A stretch of 11,646 nucleotides of DNA from Thermoplasmata archaeon (GCA_023137005.1 JAGLQE010000209.1:1-11646), one strand, 5' to 3'; counted from the first letter of the stretch, positions 1-6,575 are shown. Translations and numbers: made by a program. Notes: a model not told the origin generated them from the letters alone.

Positions 1-667
1 GGCTACCGTCCTTTCCCAGTGTCAGAACCAGCATGTCCACATGGTCCAGCAACTCCTCTTTGGATTCCAACCCCATGTATTTGAGGGCCGTGGTCATCTC
101 ATTCTGATTGGCAAAGAACACATCGGACATATCCAAAAGCTTGCGGAAGCTGGCAGGGTCATACACATAATGTATCTCCTGCGCCGGGTCAAAGAATATT
201 CTTTTCTCTTTCTCCCTCGCGGCCAGCATGATCCCCTCATAATATTCCGGCCTTCCCGTGCCCACATGGATATTCTCGCAGGTGTCTATCGTATATTGCG
301 CAATGGGGTGGTCGCCCATGTTCTTCATTGGCCCCTGGTCCATGAAAGCCACCTGGTTCTGCTCGGCATCGGTCATTATCCAGCAGGTCGGAGTAGAGTA
401 GCCGGCCATTATCGGGAGGTCCGTGAGGTCCACGCCATCCGTCTTCAGGGCTTCCCAGTAATTATCGGGAAAATCCTCACCCACAAAGGAGGCCAGCGAG
501 GTCGGGACTCCCAGCTTGGCAGACCATCGGGCTATATTTGCCCCAGTCCCTCCGAAATAAAGTTTCTTGGAATCTATCTCTATGCTGGTATTGGGGGCTG
601 GCAACTTCGAAAGTTCCAGGATCATGTCAATGTTCACGTGGCCGAATACCCCAAGGAAATTATTCAA
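1..667 (-). CDS. PfkB-family carbohydrate/nucleoside kinase (3' end outside window)
   Basis: This is the N-terminal 222 residues of a ribokinase/PfkB-fold kinase, which transfers phosphate from ATP to a sugar or nucleoside hydroxyl. Visible family signatures are the N-terminal strand with FGHVNIDMILEL (substrate-binding Asp), then GGTGANIARWSAKLG, FVGEDF, the NQNEM segment, and VLTLGKDGS just before the window edge. The C-terminal GAGD anion hole and catalytic Asp lie outside the window, so catalytic competence cannot be judged. I start it at a TTG (667-665) that overlaps the TGA stop of the upstream phosphatase and is preceded by a good GGAGG site. The overlap implies translational coupling in the ahcY operon. 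Substrate is not readable; the place next to ahcY makes adenosine or another nucleoside an attractive inference, while ribokinase-like sugar use is equally possible. Kinase family sure, substrate not. Confidence 0.86.
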   Translation of the reverse strand, partial: MNNFLGVFGHVNIDMILELSKLPAPNTSIEIDSKKLYFGGTGANIARWSAKLGVPTSLASFVGEDFPDNYWEALKTDGVDLTDLPIMAGYSTPTCWIMTDAEQNQVAFMDQGPMKNMGDHPIAQYTIDTCENIHVGTGRPEYYEGIMLAAREKEKRIFFDPAQEIHYVYDPASFRKLLDMSDVFFANQNEMTTALKYMGLESKEELLDHVDMLVLTLGKDGS

Positions 668-1347
668 ATGAGTTCCTCCATCATAGCCACAATATCACTG
701 AACCTGTTAAAAGGATTGTGCTCGACATTTTCAGACCTCAGATAAATGGCCAGTGATTTTTTTGCGAATACAATATCAGCCTTCTTTGCCGGGCAGAAGT
801 CCGATCTACCATCGCCGATGTAGATCACGGTCTTGCCTTTCCCCTTCTGTTCTTCAAGATAACTTGATTTACAGTTCCCGCACTTGCCGCATATGACATC
901 TCCGGGGCCTGCATTCCCTGAGTTTGCATTGCCCGGATCGGTGAGGAATTTCATCTGGATAGTATTGTTTTCCATGAATACACCCTCATTCGCTCTCGTG
1001 GGAATATCGATCCCCTTGGCAAGGAACATATGGTCTATGTAAAAGCCCAGGCCCTCGCTGACTATGGTTATGGGTATATCATTCATTTTGCAAAAGTCCC
1101 GAAAGTATGTGAATGTCGGGTCGAGTTTCATATCTTTGTTTATGAGATCGAATATCATTTCCTCGGATGCATCGATATGAGAGAATTGCTCGGCCAGCTC
1201 CTCCCGGGATGTTATGGTTCCTGCGATGTATCTATCCTCTATCTCCTTCCAATCAACAGTGCTGAACTCCTTTATTATCGAGGCCGCGACATCCCTTTCA
1301 GTAATGGTCCCATCAAAATCACAGAGTACCGTATATTCCGACACCAT
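664..1347 (-). CDS. MtnX-like HAD-superfamily phosphatase (phosphoserine-phosphatase-like)
   Basis: A 227-residue HAD subclass IB phosphatase resembling the MtnX/phosphoserine phosphatase group, which removes phosphate through an aspartyl-phosphate intermediate. Motif I is DFDGT (nucleophile D10, acid D12), motif II is IVSEG (S97), the motif III lysine is probably K160 in CGNCK, and motif IV is IGDGRSDFCPAKKAD (D179, D183), the last strongly like the methionine-salvage and PSP-like enzymes. Residues about 139-149 are a Gly/Asn/Ser-rich insert followed by three cysteines (C153, C156, C159) that could hold a metal. ATG at 1347 is preferred over the TTG one codon earlier. The gene follows ahcY by 30 bases and overlaps the kinase gene. 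The precise substrate (methylthiopentenyl-1-phosphate, phosphoserine or another phospho-sugar) cannot be read from sequence; the context favours a role in sulfur/adenosyl recycling. Confidence 0.85.
   Translation of the reverse strand: MVSEYTVLCDFDGTITERDVAASIIKEFSTVDWKEIEDRYIAGTITSREELAEQFSHIDASEEMIFDLINKDMKLDPTFTYFRDFCKMNDIPITIVSEGLGFYIDHMFLAKGIDIPTRANEGVFMENNTIQMKFLTDPGNANSGNAGPGDVICGKCGNCKSSYLEEQKGKGKTVIYIGDGRSDFCPAKKADIVFAKKSLAIYLRSENVEHNPFNRFSDIVAMMEELI
675..679 (-). promoter_or_regulatory. Ribosome binding site that fixes the TTG start of the PfkB kinase
   Basis: GGAGG lies inside the last codons of the phosphatase gene, 7 bases before the TTG start of the kinase. There is no nearby in-frame ATG, and the PfkB fold begins a few residues after this TTG, so the site decides the start. 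Confidence 0.75.
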
Positions 1348-1377
1348 CAAGACACCGATACGATCACGATACTGGGC

Positions 1378-2646
1378 TCACGTCCCCTCATTCCAGGATG
1401 CCAGGTATCTGACCTGCTCGGGCGAGGATGTATCGATCTTGATCTCCATGGCCTTGAGTTTAAGGCGCGCGACCATATCATCCATCTCGGCTGGAACATC
1501 ATACACCTTGGGCTCGAGTTCCTTGTAATCTGTGGCGATCCTCTCAGTACAAAGTGCCTGTATAGCAAAGCTCATATCCATGATCTCAACAGGATGTCCC
1601 TGTCCACATGCCAGATTGACCAGTCTTCCTTCTCCCAGAAGATATACTTTCTTCCCGTTCTTGAGCTGGTATTCGTCGACCAACCATCTTACTTCCTGCT
1701 TGGAAGTGGAGTAGGCATCCAGCGCGTCCTTGGATATCTCATTGTCAAAGTGGCCGGAATTGGACAGAATACAACCGTCCTTTATGACCTCCAGGTGTTC
1801 CGTGCTTATGATGTCCTTACAGCCAGTGACCGATACAACAAGGTCCGCGGTTCTAATGGCATCTATCATCGGCATAACGTCGAAACCATCCATTCGGGCC
1901 TCCACGGCCTTGACCGGGTCGATCTCGGTAACACAAACATTACCGCCCATACCCTGCATCCTCATGGCTATCCCGCGACCACACCAGCCATAACCTGCAA
2001 CGACGATCCTTTTTCCGGCAAGTGATAGGTTGGTTGCCGTGATGATCCCATCAACAGTTGACTGGCCAGTACCGTATCGATTATCGAACAGGTACTTCAT
2101 TTTCGCATTATTGACCGCGAATACCGGGAATTTTAACTCACCCTCGGCCTCCATCGCCTTCAATCGGATGATGCCAGTGGTAGTCTCCTCATTGCCACCC
2201 AGGATATTGGGCAACAGGTCCTGGTATTTTGTATGTAGCAGGAAGATAAGGTCCCCGCCATCGTCAATTGTAATGTCTGGCTTGAGGTCCAGAACAGAAT
2301 AAAGATTCTCATAGTATTCCTCATTGGACTCCCCCTTCTTTGCATAGGTCTCCAATCCAAATTCCTCATTGAGTGCCAGTGATACAGAATCATCCGTGGA
2401 AAGTGGATTACAACTGGCCAGTTTTACCTTGGCACCCGCATTCTGCAAGGTGAGAGCCAGAACACCGGTCTTGGCCTCCACGTGAAGGGCCATCCCTATC
2501 TTCTTGCCCTCCAGGGCTCCATTGTCTATGAGCCTTTTCTCGACTTCATTGAGTACGTCCATGTGGGTCCTTGCCCAGTTCAATCTGTCAATACCTTTCT
2601 TAAGTAGCTGGCCTGTCATATTAACACCATATCCCAAGTTTGACAT
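1378..2646 (-). CDS. ahcY: S-adenosylhomocysteine hydrolase (adenosylhomocysteinase), short archaeal form
   Basis: This enzyme uses tightly bound NAD to split S-adenosylhomocysteine into adenosine and homocysteine, removing the inhibitor left by SAM-dependent methylation. The 422-residue protein shows the full family pattern: CNPLSTDD (79-86), DDGGDL (128-133), EETTTG (153-158), the substrate/NAD segment AVNNAKMKYLFDN with K184 and D188, YGTGQS (191-196), the Rossmann loop GYGWCGRG (218-225), EIDP (241-244), SGHFDNEI (297-304), LGEGRLVNLA (337-346) and GHP (350-352). It ends in ASWNEGT and lacks the C-terminal Lys/Tyr tail that reaches into the neighbouring subunit in animal enzymes, as in other archaeal and Thermotoga-type forms. 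It is the first gene of the operon. Some archaeal homologues prefer S-inosylhomocysteine; sequence alone does not decide this. The ATG is in a predicted hairpin with the leader (see separate entry). Confidence 0.97.
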   Translation of the reverse strand: MSNLGYGVNMTGQLLKKGIDRLNWARTHMDVLNEVEKRLIDNGALEGKKIGMALHVEAKTGVLALTLQNAGAKVKLASCNPLSTDDSVSLALNEEFGLETYAKKGESNEEYYENLYSVLDLKPDITIDDGGDLIFLLHTKYQDLLPNILGGNEETTTGIIRLKAMEAEGELKFPVFAVNNAKMKYLFDNRYGTGQSTVDGIITATNLSLAGKRIVVAGYGWCGRGIAMRMQGMGGNVCVTEIDPVKAVEARMDGFDVMPMIDAIRTADLVVSVTGCKDIISTEHLEVIKDGCILSNSGHFDNEISKDALDAYSTSKQEVRWLVDEYQLKNGKKVYLLGEGRLVNLACGQGHPVEIMDMSFAIQALCTERIATDYKELEPKVYDVPAEMDDMVARLKLKAMEIKIDTSSPEQVRYLASWNEGT

Positions 2647-2708
2647 TCAATATCTATATCTATCCAAGAGTTTAGCCCGTCTAAACTCCGAAATGTCAAA
2701 TTTGGGCT
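2633..2708 (-). promoter_or_regulatory. Candidate structured ahcY leader that would bury the start codon
   Basis: Read on the ahcY strand, positions 2706-2690 begin CCCAAATTTGAC and pair with 2648-2633, which contains the ATG and codons 2-5 (GTCAAACTTGGG region). Pairing is 15 base pairs with one A-C mismatch and one bulged T. Inside it sits a perfect 8-bp hairpin, GAGTTTAG (2688-2681) with CTAAACTC (2675-2668), loop ACGGG. The predicted transcription start (about 2708) is right at the outer stem, so the whole leader would fold. The GGGC at 2678-2675 (last loop bases plus the first base of the 3' arm) could instead pair with GCCC at the 5' end (2707-2704), giving a possible alternative state. 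It may be a translation-controlling RNA or, at DNA level, a palindromic operator. Seen in sequence; function is inferred. Confidence 0.55.
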
Positions 2709-2730
2709 GTATCATGGATACGCATATTGT

Positions 2731-2738
2731 TAATAAAA
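2731..2738 (-). promoter_or_regulatory. Predicted TATA box of the ahcY operon
   Basis: TTTTATTA on the minus strand, flanked by AGT and AAC. Archaeal spacing puts transcription start near 2707-2712, giving a leader of about 62 bases without an obvious ribosome binding site. Confidence 0.5.
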
Positions 2739-2761
2739 CTTTCAGCTGTTATTGAATCATC

Positions 2762-2828
2762 CCCAAGCCCTAATACCGCAACCTTTAGGTTTGCGGATAC
2801 AGGGCGGTGTGTGTGGTATTGGCTTGGG
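2762..2828. repeat. Long hairpin in the intergenic region
   Basis: CCCAAGCC (2762-2769) pairs perfectly with GGCTTGGG (2821-2828), then after a 2-base bulge AATACC (2772-2777) pairs perfectly with GGTATT (2815-2820). Inside is a smaller hairpin, GCAACC-TTTA-GGTTTGC (2778-2794). No long T run follows, so it is not a plain terminator. It sits between the predicted promoters of two divergent transcription units. Confidence 0.5.
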
Positions 2829-2836
2829 TTGAATTG

Positions 2837-2870
2837 TATTTGCGTTCACCAATTGGCCAGTACGCAAATA
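2837..2870. promoter_or_regulatory. Palindrome overlapping a promoter (operator candidate)
   Basis: TATTTGCGT (2837-2845) and ACGCAAATA (2862-2870) form a perfect 9-bp inverted repeat with a 16-base spacer that itself contains the palindrome CCAATTGG. The right arm runs into the plus-strand TATA element, so a bound protein would block TBP/TFB. Confidence 0.5.
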
Positions 2871-2876
2871 TAAATT
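2869..2876 (+). promoter_or_regulatory. Predicted TATA box for the structured RNA / TPR transcription unit
   Basis: TATAAATT within GCAAATATAAATTAAAC, the clearest plus-strand TATA element of this intergenic stretch. Expected transcription start is about 2895-2900, just before the folded region. Confidence 0.55.
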
Positions 2877-2897
2877 AAACTATTTTCATAGAAAAAT

Positions 2898-3293
2898 GTT
2901 TAATCACAATAAGGGCTCCAGTCCATTCTGTTAGCATCTCCCAACGATTAACAGTGAGGATACCCAACCCTAAAGGGTGGGGGAGCCCTCATCTCGGCTG
3001 TAAACTCGACTGTTATCACGACGGTCAATTCATTCATTTCAAAGGCATTTCAACGAAAGAGTTATTTCCCATATTACCAATGGGGGTAGAGTTAGTGAGT
3101 GAGATAGGTCGAGCATCCCTCCGTCTTTAGGCCGAGGATGAATCGACCCGTCACTCACGAGTAATCCGCCGTAACCCGTCAATGTGCTGGCCTCTTAACG
3201 CAGAGGGTCTTTCTCTGCGAGTCTGGGTTATGGCCCCCCAGAGACGTGAACTTCCAGGCCAGAATGTCAACGCCAGGTCCTTTAGGGCCTGGT
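2898..3293 (+). ncRNA. Candidate structured noncoding RNA or very long 5' leader
   Basis: No convincing ORF lies here, but inverted repeats cover most of the stretch. Domain 1 (2912-2989) is a three-way junction: AGGGCTCC/GGAGCCCT, CTGTTA/TAACAG (2928-2954) and an ACCC-TAAA-GGGT hairpin (2964-2981). A small CCCAT/ATGGG hairpin lies near 3068-3084. Domain 2 is a long stem, GTGAGTGA (3095-3102) with TCACTCAC (3151-3158) and GGTCGA (3107-3112) with TCGACC (3143-3148), capped by TTTA. Domain 3 is a 10-bp stem (3168-3177 with 3225-3234) enclosing a perfect 7-bp hairpin (3199-3205 with 3213-3219); CTGGCCT (3187-3193) could form a pseudoknot with AGGCCAG (3256-3262). Domain 4 is a TTTA-capped hairpin (3273-3292). 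It could be a stand-alone RNA, a leader of the TPR gene, or a decayed IS200/IS605-type element. I found no RNase P, SRP or tRNA signatures. Confidence 0.45.
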
Positions 3294-3321
3294 AGTTTAC
3301 TGAGATCAAAAGGTAGATCAT

Positions 3322-5604
3322 TTGAATTCTGATAAAGATACCCGGGAAGGAGCTGGAATCCGTAGCGACAGTACTGGAGACACCCTGTCAATGCTCAGGG
3401 AGCTTACCCAGAGGAATCGCGAACTTCGAGATATGGAGACCGACCTGGACCAGAACCGGAAGAAGTATGTGGAAATGGACAGGAATGCACGTTCCAAGGA
3501 GATGGAACTGGACAAGAGAGAACGTGACCTGGAAAGGAAGCTCAGTGATATCCAGCACAACCAGGAACAGATGAAAAATCTCGAAAAAGCACTCAGGGAG
3601 AGCGAGACCACCCTGCAGAACAAGATGGACGAACATAATGAATGGGATAGAAGCAGGGATGATGTATACGATCAATTGATATCGATGGAGTACGAGCTCA
3701 ATGACCGCGACACTGCCCTCAAGAAGATGCGGGAGCGAGTTGCCCAGAAGGAGGCTGACCTTGACCATGGCCTGACCATATTGAAGGACCTGGAAGGCAG
3801 GGAAAAACTTCTCAGGACGAGAGAGGGAGAGATCCAACAATGGGAGGATGACAAGGCCAATGTGGAGGCCAGGATCACCCGGGACAGAAACGGCCTTGAC
3901 AGTATACGGGATGAGCTTGATACAGACAGGACACAGGTCGAAAGGGACCATCAGGAATTACTGGCACATTCCACAGAGCTCATGGAGCAGGAGGCTGACC
4001 TTCTGGCCAAGAGAGATGAGCTTACATCCAGAGAGGATAGTTATCACACAATGGAATCATCACTTCAGAGGCTTCAGCAGGACAATGAGGATATCAAATC
4101 CAGATTCACCGAAGAGACCCAGAGATCGAGCCAGCTTGAATCCACCCTGGGACGTAATAAAAGAAAGCTTAATGACATGACAAGGCGAATTGAAATGACC
4201 GTGACAGGCATGACAAAACGCATCGAGGAATATAGACAACTCAATCAGGAACTGGAGAGGAAATTGAACTACGAGCTCCATCGGGAAGAGGATATAAAGG
4301 AGCAATACGGCCAGGTGACCAAGGAGCTGGGTACTCGTCTTGGATCCCAGAAGCATGACCAGGAACACTTTAAAGAGATATTCCAGAAACGTACTCACGA
4401 ACTGGAGGCCCAGGTAGATATTGAGAAGAAAGAAAGAGAGAGATTAAGGCAGGAATATGACAAGCTCACGAACTACCTGGAAGAACATCAGACCGAGGAG
4501 AAAGAGACCGAAGGACGGCTCAGCGAGGATATCCAGAGGCTCAAGCACGAGGCAGAGGAGAAGGAAAAGGAAATTCTGAATATGCGAAGTGAGATAGATA
4601 CATCACTCCAGCGTATCCGGGATCTGGATGTAGAGGTGGATGAGGAGAAGCACAAGCGCGGGGCCATCACCGAGCGCCTTAATACCATGATGAAGGAAAG
4701 GGAGGTTGATGCAGATCAAGGTGCATCTATTGCGGAACAGGGTCTGCCAGTTGGTGGTTTGCCTATCGGTGGTTTACCTGTGGGTGGCTTACCAGTTGGT
4801 GGTTTACCTGTGGAGAGCCTGCCTGATAGACCTGCCATCATCAATTCCCAGCCAAGGATGCCAGCACCAGAACTTGAAAAAGAGAAAAAGCCAGCCAAAG
4901 TTCCAGTAGAGAAAATTGATACTCCCGTCGACTCGACCTATGGTCGTGCCTTATCCCTGTATAAACTGGGCAAATACAAGACCGCACTCAGATCCCTGGA
5001 CAATCTTACGGGCAATTACCTTGATAGTGCTGAGGGGCACAGCCTGAGAGGCAACTGCCACTTCGAGATGGGGGATTATGAGATGGCGATAGGAGATTTC
5101 ATGAAAGCCAGTGAGGTTGATCCAAATGACCACCAGGCACATTACAGATGCGGGATGGCGAATCTCGGCCTTAGAAAAGCAAGAGATGCATTGATGTGCT
5201 TCGATGTGGCCCTGGATATCCTACCCAATGACCTGCCGACCCTGATGGGGAAGGGTAAGGCCCATTACAGTAATGGAGATTATGTGGAGGCTGGCATTTA
5301 CTTTGATGAGGTACTTGAACTGGATGGCGATGACATAGATGCCTGGATAGCCAAGGGCAATGCCCTCTTCCATCTCAAGAAAATGGGCATGGCCAGCAAT
5401 TGCTTTGTCAAGGCACTTCATATAGATCCCGGCTCAATGAACTCCTTTATCGGCCTGGGGTACATCCACTTCAAGGAGGGGGAGTACACGGATGCCATGT
5501 ACTATGCCAGAAGAGCATTGAAGGCAAATCCCACAGATCCCAAGGCAAAATTACTCCTGGATGCCCTGATCGACCGAGCCAAAAGGGATGGTAGGGCGTA
5601 CTAG
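3322..5604 (+). CDS. Long coiled-coil protein with C-terminal TPR repeats
   Basis: A 760-residue, apparently soluble protein with no signal peptide or membrane segment. Residues about 25-455 are highly charged and Glu/Lys/Arg/Gln-rich with a heptad-like pattern, predicting a very long coiled coil. Residues 474-501 are a flexible tandem repeat of GGLPV units, then a Pro/Lys-rich linker, then about six 34-residue tetratricopeptide repeats (about 538-745), recognisable from patterns such as GNCHFEMGDYEMAIGDF, GKAHYSNGDYVEA and GYIHFKEGEYTDA. TPRs bind partner proteins, so this looks like a scaffold or structural rod; no enzyme domain is visible. I take the TTG at 3322, with a weak AGGT 7 bases upstream and the same TCATTTGAAT context as the TTG-started kinase; ATG at 3391 (codon 24) is the alternative. 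The gene converges on the small GTPase (37 bases apart), hinting at, but not proving, a functional link. Confidence 0.9.
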   Translation: MNSDKDTREGAGIRSDSTGDTLSMLRELTQRNRELRDMETDLDQNRKKYVEMDRNARSKEMELDKRERDLERKLSDIQHNQEQMKNLEKALRESETTLQNKMDEHNEWDRSRDDVYDQLISMEYELNDRDTALKKMRERVAQKEADLDHGLTILKDLEGREKLLRTREGEIQQWEDDKANVEARITRDRNGLDSIRDELDTDRTQVERDHQELLAHSTELMEQEADLLAKRDELTSREDSYHTMESSLQRLQQDNEDIKSRFTEETQRSSQLESTLGRNKRKLNDMTRRIEMTVTGMTKRIEEYRQLNQELERKLNYELHREEDIKEQYGQVTKELGTRLGSQKHDQEHFKEIFQKRTHELEAQVDIEKKERERLRQEYDKLTNYLEEHQTEEKETEGRLSEDIQRLKHEAEEKEKEILNMRSEIDTSLQRIRDLDVEVDEEKHKRGAITERLNTMMKEREVDADQGASIAEQGLPVGGLPIGGLPVGGLPVGGLPVESLPDRPAIINSQPRMPAPELEKEKKPAKVPVEKIDTPVDSTYGRALSLYKLGKYKTALRSLDNLTGNYLDSAEGHSLRGNCHFEMGDYEMAIGDFMKASEVDPNDHQAHYRCGMANLGLRKARDALMCFDVALDILPNDLPTLMGKGKAHYSNGDYVEAGIYFDEVLELDGDDIDAWIAKGNALFHLKKMGMASNCFVKALHIDPGSMNSFIGLGYIHFKEGEYTDAMYYARRALKANPTDPKAKLLLDALIDRAKRDGRAY
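4753..4812 (+). repeat. 15-base minisatellite encoding GGLPV/GGLPI units
   Basis: Four in-frame 15-base units (4753, 4768, 4783, 4798). Units 2 and 4 are identical (GGTGGTTTACCTGTG); the others differ at a few, mostly third-codon, positions. Partial units flank both sides. It forms a flexible hinge between the coiled coil and the TPR domain. Confidence 0.9.
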
Positions 5605-5641
5605 AGCATGTATTAGAGTATGATAAAGTAGCGAGCGCACA

Positions 5642-6535
5642 TCAGGCCTGAACTTTTTCTATAAGCTCATTCCATTCCTTATGCTTGGCCTTCAGCAGAT
5701 CCAGGTCCTCATTGCCCTCTCCTGCGGCTTCTATGAGATAGTTGACCAGCTCGACCACAGATTCCTTGGTCGGGTTATTATGGTCCATTCCGGCCCTTGC
5801 AACTTCCTCTCTGAGAATGCGGCCTGCCTTGACCGAGTTACCATATACCTCGGAGAATTCGTAAATTATCAGATCCACAACACCTACCAGTGTATCACGG
5901 TCGCCTTGATCCCCGATCCTCTTGATGGTCAGGTCACGTATCCTGTCAAAGAAGGGGTCCTTCGCCCTGTTGGTGTAATATGTCATGTGGACCATTGTGC
6001 TGAAAGCGTCCTCCACCTTCTCCCCGGTCTTCGCACTGGTCAGGAACCATGTATTCAGGTCCTCTGGCAGGATCTCCTTCAGCCCGTGATTGTAATTCCT
6101 CTCGTATCTGGAGAATATGTCAACGGCATCCATTACTGTATCTTCATTGGCGATATCGGATTTATTGGCCATGAAGACAATGGGCAGATTGATGCTTCCG
6201 ATGGTCCTGAGCAGGAGTGGTATCCAGTATTTCTCCATGTTCTTGATGGTGTCCAATCTGGTAAGATCACCGACGATTATGACACCCTGGGCACCCACCA
6301 TCTGTCTTGCCTGGGCCGACATATAACCTTCCCTACCCAGCATATCCCAGATCATCAGGTTCATGAGAATGTCCTCACCCTCTATGTTCACCCTCATCTC
6401 CTTCTTGCTGACCTTCGTTCCAATGGTCGAGATATAACTATCATCGAATTCCTCGTGAACGAATTTCCTAATAAGACTTGTCTTTCCGACCGCTGAATCC
6501 CCCAGCAGAACTATCTTCTTGGCAAACTTCTTCAT
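5642..6535 (-). CDS. Ras/Rab-like small GTPase with helical C-terminal extension
   Basis: A GTP-binding switch protein of the Ras superfamily. Residues: P-loop GDSAVGKTS (12-20), switch I YISTIGT (T37), G3 DMLGRE (64-69), G4 NKSD (124-127), G5 TSAKTG (166-171). The GTPase domain ends near 190; residues 191-297 are an extra, probably alpha-helical, domain without a lipidation cysteine. The G3 motif is unusual: where Ras/Rab have DTAGQE this has DMLGRE, so the catalytic Gln is replaced by Arg, which predicts slow intrinsic hydrolysis or a different mechanism. I choose ATG 6535 because GGTGG lies a few bases upstream and the family N-terminus (MKKFAKKIVLLG) starts there; TTG 6547 and GTG 6544 are in-frame alternatives. 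Partner and pathway are unknown; the gene is convergent with the TPR scaffold gene. Confidence 0.92.
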   Translation of the reverse strand: MKKFAKKIVLLGDSAVGKTSLIRKFVHEEFDDSYISTIGTKVSKKEMRVNIEGEDILMNLMIWDMLGREGYMSAQARQMVGAQGVIIVGDLTRLDTIKNMEKYWIPLLLRTIGSINLPIVFMANKSDIANEDTVMDAVDIFSRYERNYNHGLKEILPEDLNTWFLTSAKTGEKVEDAFSTMVHMTYYTNRAKDPFFDRIRDLTIKRIGDQGDRDTLVGVVDLIIYEFSEVYGNSVKAGRILREEVARAGMDHNNPTKESVVELVNYLIEAAGEGNEDLDLLKAKHKEWNELIEKVQA

Positions 6536-6575
6536 ATGGACCACCAATAATATCTAACTGAATATTGTTAAAAAC

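Noticed and set aside
41..745. Open plus-strand frame of 234 codons
   Set aside because: The opposite strand encodes a PfkB kinase with clear GGTGAN and NID motifs; the plus-strand product has no recognisable domain.
1030..2025. Open plus-strand frame of 331 codons
   Set aside because: It lies opposite ahcY and the phosphatase, whose conserved motifs prove the minus strand is coding. Its His/Ile/Tyr-rich composition is typical of an antisense frame.
2896..2934. Short ATG frame of 12 codons after the 2869 TATA box
   Set aside because: No ribosome binding site and it runs into the structured region; better explained as leader or RNA start.
2898..3293. RNase P RNA, SRP 7S RNA or tRNA
   Set aside because: The conserved GAGGAAAGTCC-like core of RNase P, the SRP domain IV loop (GGAAGGGAGCA-like) and a tRNA T-loop (GTTCGAATC) were looked for on both strands and not found.
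3388..3951. Hydrophobic minus-strand frame of 187 codons
   Set aside because: Antisense of a Glu/Lys-rich coiled coil gives Leu/Phe-rich translations automatically; no independent start signals.
5681..6496. Open plus-strand frame of 271 codons
   Set aside because: Antisense to the small GTPase, which has all G motifs.
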